Source: Ruegeria arenilitoris | GTDB taxonomy: Bacteria > Pseudomonadota > Alphaproteobacteria > Rhodobacterales > Rhodobacteraceae | Length of the DNA stretch: 64,000 nt | Direction of reading: 5' to 3' | NCBI RefSeq assembly: GCF_013032445.1 | Contig: NZ_WQCA01000009.1 | Coordinates: 1 to 64,000 of the forward strand | Part shown: in pieces, positions 1-6,260 of the stretch | Position numbering within the stretch: position 1 is the stretch's first letter | Layout: the number at the start of each line of letters is the position of its first letter | Position numbers and translations under genes: made by a program | The notes under the pieces: generated by a model | What the model was told of the DNA's origin: nothing | Seen by the model: only the letters and a program-made list of their open reading frames with translations | Databases searched by the model: none

Positions 1-535
1 CAGACCCCGGATGATCTCCAAAGCACCTGTGCGGATCGACGGGTCCGATAACGTCTTTGCAAGATCAGCAACCTTGGACCGATAGAGTTCGGACAGATCC
101 GGGTGCAGTCGCACTGGTGAAGGCGCAGGCTCAGACAGCTTCGCATCAAGACCGGCGATCTGCGCTTCAAGCTCCTTCGAGCCGCGCGGGAGTACGAAAG
201 CCTTCAGCTATTGCGTCATAAAACCCATTCAGTTTGCGCGCGGCCTTGTCCCGCTCGGATTGTAAACGGGTCCGGGCTACCTCCGCTGTGCCTGCTTCCG
301 CGTTGGCGGCTTCGCTGAAGGACTTGATAAAAGCGGCCACTGCGTAGGGCTGCATCAGACGCTGACGAAGCAAATCCAGAACGGCGTCTTCCAGGACATT
401 GCGGCGAATGGATTGCTTAGGGGAACAAGTGCCGAGTTTGCGGGCGGCAGAGCAGGCGAGGTAACGTCCGTAGTTCACTCTAGGCCCGTCGCGTTTGACG
501 AAGGCGAGCTTCGATTTGACGAGCTTTGGGCGGGT
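1..535 (-). pseudogene. Serine recombinase C-terminal remnant
   Basis: The reverse strand carries the tail of a large serine recombinase: a degenerate zinc-ribbon region reading YLACSAARKLGTC, an IRR..LEDAVL segment and the following coiled-coil. The frame breaks near 185-190. One frame stops at 167 after PARLEGA, while recognisable recombinase text (KELEAQIAGLDAKLSEPAP) continues in the next frame to the window edge. The catalytic resolvase domain and the first CxxC of the ribbon are missing on the upstream side. It is therefore a frameshifted, 5'-truncated relic, and it marks the adjoining lysis genes as part of an old integrated element. Confidence 0.7.
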
Positions 536-659
536 CATCCGGGTCTGAATTCCTTTGAACATTTCAGGTCTTGGTTGGACAGTAGCGCGCCCTTTCCAGT
601 CATGCGGTTTGTGCAGCATGCATGATTGATCCGTCAAAGTACTCAGTTGCAGTATACAC

Positions 660-2225
660 TTACCCAACCCAGTCCGCGCGGGTTCCACGAGTATCAATGT
701 GGACAAAAGTCCGGTATGTTCCCACGCCCCCTTCGAACACACCTTCCTTTCGAAGTTGTTTTGCAATGGCGCTCCAGTCCTTCGGAGAGCCGACGTTGTT
801 GCCGAGTACCTGAAAATCAGCAGCGTCGAACTGCATATGTCGGCTATTTTCTGCACCACCTACATGGGCGTTATAGGCCGGGTTTCGATAGACGCTGATA
901 AGCTTGACCGGCGCGCCGACCTCCTTGCGTATTTTGTCGAGAGCGTTCAACAGCGGCACCACATTTCGGTAAAGTGTTTCCGGAGGGTCTGAATTTATTC
1001 CCGTGCCAGTATTACTTGCCCCTTTTTCCAGAAGCTCGCGCCAGTTGAAATGCTCTATGTGGGAGAGGTGCTCCATCCAAAATTTCTCAAATGGGTGCAT
1101 TATGGCGGTCGATTTCTTGTCGGCGAAAACCCCCCCTATTTTTTGCATCGGACTTTGGTCGGGCGCATCTACCGCTTCTCTTGTGAAGCCTTCGGTCACA
1201 CGTCCGCGTACGTCCTCTTCCTTCGATAGAACGCCTTGTGTTCCGTAGAGCCGCTGGAGTTGTGTTTTCCTCTTGGAGCCGTACGAGGACCCGAAATGGA
1301 ACCCGATGACGGTAACGAAGGCCGTCGCAAGCGCACCAAAGGCGACGTAAAAAACGTCACGCACCTGCTGTTGTTGTTCTTCTAGTGACGACAGCGCGTC
1401 ATCGAATAGTGCGCGCTGTTCGACCGTGAGCAATTCACGTTGGTCTTCCGACAAAGTCAATCCGCCACCTGTCGCCAAAGTGGCATCGAACGTTTGTTGC
1501 AGGTCCGAGAGCGCTTGGTTGTAGGCATCACGCTTCTCCTCGGTCAGAACCTGCAGCTGTTCATCGGTGAGGATGGTGACCTCTTGGATGGCTGTGCCTT
1601 CGAATACTTGTTCTAATCGCTCGTACGCCCCGTCATATTCTTTGAGTTGATCTTGAGTGAGTTCTTGTCGCTCGTCTTCCGTTAGGAAAATACCGCGCTG
1701 TGCAGCCGTACCGCCAATGCTAAAACCCATCTCTTTAGTTGCGATCAGATGGACAAAGAAAAAGAATGCCAGCACAATCGCCACCGACATAACCGGGTTA
1801 ATCCAGCGTATCCACCACCGCTCGGATTGAGCGTTCGCAAGCGCTTGCGATCTTGCAGACTCAGTGTCTTTCAACTCTTCAGCGATTTTTTCAAGCTCTC
1901 TTTGGTGATCTGCAGTCTCCCGTGCCAAGTCCGCGGTTCGCTTTTCCAGAGCTTCGTTTTGGTCCTCGATGAACTCCCGATTTTTCAAGTCCTGGTAGCT
2001 AAGAGTTACGATTTCCAGCCGCCGCTTCAACTCGGCGACGAGCGCGTCGTTTTTGAGCATCTCCGCTTCAAACTCTTTGGCGTCCTTTACCTCCCCCACG
2101 ACGCTGGAGACAACCTCAGCAACATCGTTGGCGAGTTTTTCGGTCTTGTCTTCCTTCGCGAGTGAAACAATGGGCGGCAGGACAAGGTCTGCTATATCCA
2201 GCAGTGTGCGAATTCTGGGGTTCAT
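660..2225 (-). CDS. Holin-like membrane protein fused to M15 peptidase
   Basis: 521 residues. The N-terminal 135 residues are a soluble, coiled-coil-rich region. A membrane segment follows near 143-163, then three tandem helical repeats (about 178-290), a second membrane segment (about 293-312) and the motif FHFGSSYGSK typical of the GTA-type 3TM holin family. The last 120 residues are a peptidase M15 (D,D-carboxypeptidase/endolysin) domain with the zinc motif SRHMQFDAAD and a C-terminal FVHID. It could permeabilise the membrane and cut peptidoglycan cross-links for phage or GTA-like release. It lies 19 bp downstream of a second holin-lysin gene on the same strand. Function is inferred from domains only. 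Confidence 0.72.
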   Translation of the reverse strand: MNPRIRTLLDIADLVLPPIVSLAKEDKTEKLANDVAEVVSSVVGEVKDAKEFEAEMLKNDALVAELKRRLEIVTLSYQDLKNREFIEDQNEALEKRTADLARETADHQRELEKIAEELKDTESARSQALANAQSERWWIRWINPVMSVAIVLAFFFFVHLIATKEMGFSIGGTAAQRGIFLTEDERQELTQDQLKEYDGAYERLEQVFEGTAIQEVTILTDEQLQVLTEEKRDAYNQALSDLQQTFDATLATGGGLTLSEDQRELLTVEQRALFDDALSSLEEQQQQVRDVFYVAFGALATAFVTVIGFHFGSSYGSKRKTQLQRLYGTQGVLSKEEDVRGRVTEGFTREAVDAPDQSPMQKIGGVFADKKSTAIMHPFEKFWMEHLSHIEHFNWRELLEKGASNTGTGINSDPPETLYRNVVPLLNALDKIRKEVGAPVKLISVYRNPAYNAHVGGAENSRHMQFDAADFQVLGNNVGSPKDWSAIAKQLRKEGVFEGGVGTYRTFVHIDTRGTRADWVG

Positions 2226-2244
2226 GGTTCTCTTCCCATATCAC

Positions 2245-3450
2245 TCACCCGCTGACATTCCGGAAAGCGCGCTTGGCTTCACGCGCCCAGTCCAGCCGGC
2301 TATCGAAATGCTTCACGCCGGGCCTTTCAAATCTGTCCATAAACGATCTGGTTGCATCAGCGAGCGACCGAGTAGCGATCAAGTGGTCAAGCGCTCGACT
2401 TTCGCTGGTTTCCAGTTCGTGTTTGAGGAAGCCGTAGTTCGCGTTGTCATCAGAAAGGTTGGTAAAGCCGTTGTCTTTGCACCACTTTTCGAAGTCGCGA
2501 CGGCGCGGGCCAGTCCACTGACACCAACCCCAACCACCCCGGGACCCCGGGACGATGGGCTTAATTTCCTGCATGGCTTGGAAACCTGCGCATTCATGCC
2601 CAATATTTCCGAGGATGCCGCAAGCTTGATCCAACGTCATACCGAAATCGCTCATAAGATCATTTGCAATGCCCGGCGCCTTTCTCCGGAAGAGACCAAA
2701 AGTTCCACCTGGATCTGGTAGATCTTCGAGTGCGATTTTCTCGGTCTGTGCTACCCGGGCCACCGCGACTGGAGATAATGCAGCGTCCTTTTCTAGTGGG
2801 GGGGGAATGTTGTCCGCTGGATCGAGAGACGGCACCAATTCATCTTTGAACTTCGAGCCCGCAGAGGAGCCGAAATGAAAAGCGATGATTGTCGCAAATG
2901 CTGTTGCCAGCGTGCCTATGGCTGTGAAAAAGATCTCCGCGTTTTGGATTTCCGTTTTTGTTGTGACAATAAAATACAGAGTCCTCACGAAGCCGATAAG
3001 TATTAAAATCGAAAGGATAGGCGTCATAGAAGACACAAGCCAGTCGACTCCACCGGAGGCTTTCTTAGCAAAGTCACGCGCAGCCATTCGTGACTCTAAT
3101 TCTGCCTTTAGATAGTCTTTCCTCTGTTGGTTTTGTAGCTCACGCTCTTGCTCCTCTAGCTCGAGGAATTTTTGCGCTATTTTTGCAATTTCCCGCTGCT
3201 GGTTTTCTTGCTCATCTCTGGCCAGTCTCTCCAGCTCATTAAGCTCTTTTTGTAGCTTTTCTCGAAGTTCTTTGCTGTCATTGAGCCTTGTTTCGGCCTC
3301 TGCGGGGTCTTCAGTGCGCGAAATCTTACGAACTATATCCGCAACCGCAGTTTGTACGTCGCCCTGCTCCCGGTCGGCAGCTAGTACGTCAAATATTTTT
3401 GGAACGAACCTTACGGCAAGCCCCAAGAAGCCGGATAACAATATGCTCAT
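2245..3450 (-). CDS. Holin-like membrane protein fused to phage lysozyme domain
   Basis: 401 residues from the ATG at 3450. Order: a short hydrophobic N-terminus, a charged coiled-coil (Glu/Gln-rich), two membrane segments, the holin-type motif AFHFGSSAGSK, a linker, then a phage tail-lysozyme-like domain with GNIGHECAGF (probable catalytic Glu) and GGWGWCQWTGPRR. The frame stays open upstream to an ATG at 3573 and a TTG at 3612, but that stretch is a partial tandem copy of the start region and no start has a good Shine-Dalgarno. The same architecture as its neighbour, with a different lytic domain, suggests gene duplication followed by domain swapping. Probable lysis function of a prophage or GTA relic. 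Confidence 0.68.
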   Translation of the reverse strand: MSILLSGFLGLAVRFVPKIFDVLAADREQGDVQTAVADIVRKISRTEDPAEAETRLNDSKELREKLQKELNELERLARDEQENQQREIAKIAQKFLELEEQERELQNQQRKDYLKAELESRMAARDFAKKASGGVDWLVSSMTPILSILILIGFVRTLYFIVTTKTEIQNAEIFFTAIGTLATAFATIIAFHFGSSAGSKFKDELVPSLDPADNIPPPLEKDAALSPVAVARVAQTEKIALEDLPDPGGTFGLFRRKAPGIANDLMSDFGMTLDQACGILGNIGHECAGFQAMQEIKPIVPGSRGGWGWCQWTGPRRRDFEKWCKDNGFTNLSDDNANYGFLKHELETSESRALDHLIATRSLADATRSFMDRFERPGVKHFDSRLDWAREAKRAFRNVSG

Positions 3451-3570
3451 GAAGTCGACAAATCCCAACCTCAAATTGATCAATAATATTTCCAGTGGAA
3501 CGAACCTTACGGCAAGCCCCAGAAAGCTAGTTAGAAATAGGGTCTCAAAGTCGATAAAATCCGACCTCAG
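3401..3570. repeat. 96-bp-offset tandem duplication
   Basis: The segments starting at 3401 and 3497 share 25 identical bases (ggaacgaaccttacggcaag and the next five) followed by about 50 bases at roughly two-thirds identity. The offset is 96 bp, so the frame is kept and FLGLAVRFVP appears twice at the start of the holin-lysozyme reading frame. Confidence 0.75.
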
Positions 3571-3612
3571 CTCCATTAAAAAAATAATGCCTATTTTCGG
3601 CCTTTCTTTCAA

Positions 3613-4311
3613 GGGTAGATATTTTTTAGATCCTAAATGCCAACTTGCATCATCCTATTGGTGGGTTCTCCGGCACTTGTTTCCAGTATGCGTTCATCCG
3701 TTTTGCGTTTCGTCACCGCCCGTCGTGCGGAATAAGTAACATTACCGTTGTCTAGCCCAATGCCGTCACTAGCTACGAATTGGCTCAACATTAAGATGAA
3801 AAGGATAATTGCGAGACAAGGCCTAATTCGCGATGAATCGATATTTGGGAGCAGTAGCCTCTTCCCGATAGAAGCTCAAAGAGAAGAAAATAAATTCTCT
3901 CATTCGAAAAAAGCCCAATATCTAAACCGAAGTCTGGTAACTAGAATATTAAATGAATAAAATTTTGACACCTCTCTAGAATGGAAGATCTCCACATTTC
4001 GTAGATTTTTTGAATTTACATGCACCTCAGATGACAAAGTTTTTGATTTTTTTGCTATGCTTGATCCACTTGAGCTTCTTTGTATAGCCAAGCGCAAAAA
4101 GGGAAATGCGCAAGCGAAAATCGTAATTGTGCGGCTAGAGGTGCCAGGCTAAAACATTAGCAGTTGGTGCAATGTCGGCAGCGCTTACTGGAAATGAGAT
4201 TTTGTCCGTTTTCCGCAGTACTCAGTTATGGGAAAATGAAAACATTGATCGTAGCTGACAATTTACAAGGCTATTCTTTCCGATTTATGAATGAGATTGT
4301 TCGGTAAAGGC
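3613..4311. other. AT-rich stretch without a supported gene
   Basis: About 700 bp clearly lower in GC than the rest of the window. Short open frames occur (for example 3748-3960 on the plus strand) but none has a ribosome-binding site, family resemblance or Rhodobacteraceae codon use. It separates the lysis genes from the tRNA and hsdS fragments and reads as decayed mobile-element DNA. Promoters for the reverse lysis genes would lie near its left edge, but no clear -35/-10 pair was found. Confidence 0.5.
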
Positions 4312-4332
4312 CAAATCCTGCTCCCGCAACCA
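4312..4332 (+). repeat. 3' end fragment of initiator tRNA (att-like relic)
   Basis: The 21 bases starting CAAATCCTGC and ending CGCAACCA correspond to the T-loop 3' half, T-stem, acceptor strand and CCA end of a bacterial initiator tRNA, including A at the position opposite base 1. The upstream bases do not fold into the rest of a tRNA. A bare tRNA 3' end beside integrase and lysis relics is the usual form of an attachment-site scar. Confidence 0.5.
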
Positions 4333-4387
4333 GCATCAGAAAATCTCAGCGCAGCCCGTTCAGACTAGAATTGATCCCCCGGATCAA

Positions 4388-4846
4388 TTGCTTAACGTCT
4401 CACCTGGTCAGGCTCATAACCTGAGCCGATCCTCTCAAGGGAGGGCCGAGGGAGAAATCCTTGAGAGACTTGGTCTTAGGGATTGGACGCCTCCGCAGCC
4501 GCTGAGCTTCACAGCGAGTGCAAGCGCAGCATTCAAAGCGGGGCGTATCGACGTTCAGTATTTCGGGCCGCTGTTTGCAGAGGTCCAAGACCGTATTCAA
4601 GCGCCCGGTGCGGCAATCGAACTTGGAACGATCCTATCCACGAATTCTCGTGGTAGACAGCCCAAATACGCCGATAACGGATTGCCCGTAGTCAATTCAA
4701 AGCACGTGCGCACGAACCGGGTCATCATGCCAGGATTCCGGCTGCTCATTTCTTTGGACGCCGCTGCACCTGCTGGACGGTTTGGAACTTGCTGGGCAAT
4801 CGAACCTTGGGTGTCTCCTTGGGAACTCAAACGCGATCGAACTTAG
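4388..4846 (+). pseudogene. Type I restriction specificity subunit (hsdS) fragment
   Basis: Roughly 4454-4735 encodes an HsdS-like piece: a linker reading LGLRDWTPPQPLSF, then AGRIDVQYFGPLF, then the start of a target recognition domain (YADNGLPVVNSKHVRTNRV). Intact HsdS proteins have about 400 residues with two recognition domains; here only part of one survives. The first 20 residues and the tail after about 4735 do not resemble the family, so both ends are broken. No hsdM or hsdR is nearby. It is a remnant of a restriction system carried by the decayed island. Confidence 0.6.
4408..4424 (+). repeat. Initiator-tRNA anticodon-arm fragment
   Basis: TCAGGCTCATAACCTGA forms a 5-bp stem with the 7-base loop CTCATAA containing anticodon CAT, as in alphaproteobacterial initiator tRNA. 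The flanks do not supply D-arm, T-arm or acceptor stem, so it is not a working tRNA. It lies 75 bp from the tRNA 3'-end fragment and just inside the open frame of the hsdS relic. Confidence 0.4.
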
Positions 4847-4880
4847 TTTCGATTGACGGGCGGATCAACCAAAACACGCG

Positions 4881-6257
4881 TCATATTCCCCAGTTCTGAT
4901 CATGTGCGCGCTGCGCTTCGGTTAACCCGTGGGTGAAGTACGTGTCGTAGTACTCGTTCTCGAGACGATGGGTCTGAAGCCAGATACCGGGAGCATGAAT
5001 GGCCTCGCAATGAGCAGGAAACCGGCCATGGGTTTTGTGAATGTAGCTGCAGATGTCACGGGCACAGTCGATGACGTCTTGCTCGTACTCACCCGCTTCC
5101 TGCAGGTACTTGTCGCCGAATTCGCCCTTGTAAATCCGCTCGAACAACGCTTGGTTCTTGTAGATACCATCGGGACCGAATTTCCCCGCTATCACTGCGT
5201 CAACCGCATCGGACATCGTGGGGTAGTAAGGAGGGCACTTGCCCTTGATAAGGTGCTCGCCGTGATGCCGTAGGCCGACCGCATGCGCCCGAACGTGTTT
5301 CATTGCGGCTATCGGTAACGTGTGCCAACGCAACAGGTCCATAACACGCCATTTCGGCGTTACGTAATCAAAGCCCAGCATCTTACCGTATTTATCACTG
5401 AACTTGGGGTCGCCCATCAACACCGGCGGAGAGATCGCCGCGTGGATCCAACCGCCCAGCCCCAATGCCTCGGTTACCAGAAACAAGTTCTGGATCAACA
5501 GGTCGGCCTCGATCTGCGTGCGCATTTGACCCAACATGCCCAGCGGTATCTTGATCTCAGGGTTCAGGAACCCTTTTTCGATCCATTTCTTAACACCGGC
5601 AGGTTGATAGAAATTTCGGTCATCGACAATCACGGGCCGCGCGTTTTCAGGCTGCGTCAGCAAATACATCAGCGCGTTGATGTATTGATGCGACAAGTCC
5701 ACCACAGGGAAAAAGATCGTCGATCCCGGTGTGTTCGACAGGAACCGGTTCGAATCCAAGTAAGCCGGGAAATCGCGCATGTCGCCAGGTACGTCGATGC
5801 GGCGATCAAGGATCTGCACCTTGGCCTGTTCGGCCCGGTCGATCAGTATCTCGGGTGTCCAGTTCTCGGTTCCACCCTCCAGCGGATCGAGGCGGCGCAG
5901 AAAAAACGTACCGCTGTCATTGATCATAAAGAAATGGGTGCCCTGGGCGTTGTCTGGACTACCGGCAGTCCGGCCTTCCATGACCAAATTGGGTTTCGAC
6001 ATGATCGGATCGCCGCTTTCATCGTCAAAAAACGGCCGGTCCGGCATCGTCATGCCCGAAGCGCCGGTAGCGGCGATCAGGATCGCCTCCTGCAACGGGG
6101 ACAGCGGCGCGCGGTTGTTTTTCGACTCCCAACTGAGTGAACCGGCGGTCACGTTGGACCCCCGGCTTACCCTCTTGGTGCGGCGGTTCCACAAGGTGCG
6201 GGCCATTGGGGCATTCAGAAACGCCTCCAGCCCCTTGGAAATTGCATCCTTCGGCAT
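4881..6257 (-). CDS. Nitroreductase-like protein of the haem dioxygenase operon
   Basis: 458 residues, no signal peptide. The N-terminal part reads like a nitroreductase fold: APLSPLQEAILIAATGASG, then GRTAGSPDNAQGTHFFMIND. A later segment, ADLLIQNLFLVTEALGLGG, fits the helix that closes the flavin site in that superfamily. The last 150 residues are rich in Tyr, His and Trp and were not assigned. The start follows the peroxidase stop by 3 bp, with GGAGG about 9 bases upstream, so translation is probably coupled. It may reduce or rearrange a product of the upstream haem enzyme. The fold call is moderate and the substrate is unknown. Confidence 0.55.
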   Translation of the reverse strand: MPKDAISKGLEAFLNAPMARTLWNRRTKRVSRGSNVTAGSLSWESKNNRAPLSPLQEAILIAATGASGMTMPDRPFFDDESGDPIMSKPNLVMEGRTAGSPDNAQGTHFFMINDSGTFFLRRLDPLEGGTENWTPEILIDRAEQAKVQILDRRIDVPGDMRDFPAYLDSNRFLSNTPGSTIFFPVVDLSHQYINALMYLLTQPENARPVIVDDRNFYQPAGVKKWIEKGFLNPEIKIPLGMLGQMRTQIEADLLIQNLFLVTEALGLGGWIHAAISPPVLMGDPKFSDKYGKMLGFDYVTPKWRVMDLLRWHTLPIAAMKHVRAHAVGLRHHGEHLIKGKCPPYYPTMSDAVDAVIAGKFGPDGIYKNQALFERIYKGEFGDKYLQEAGEYEQDVIDCARDICSYIHKTHGRFPAHCEAIHAPGIWLQTHRLENEYYDTYFTHGLTEAQRAHDQNWGI

Positions 6258-6260
6258 GGC

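Noticed and set aside
3748..3960. 70-residue plus-strand frame in the AT-rich gap
   Set aside because: No ribosome-binding site, no family likeness, and open frames of this size are expected by chance.
4382..4460. A complete tRNA-Met around the CAT anticodon arm
   Set aside because: The flanking bases cannot form the acceptor, D or T stems, so only a fragment is present.
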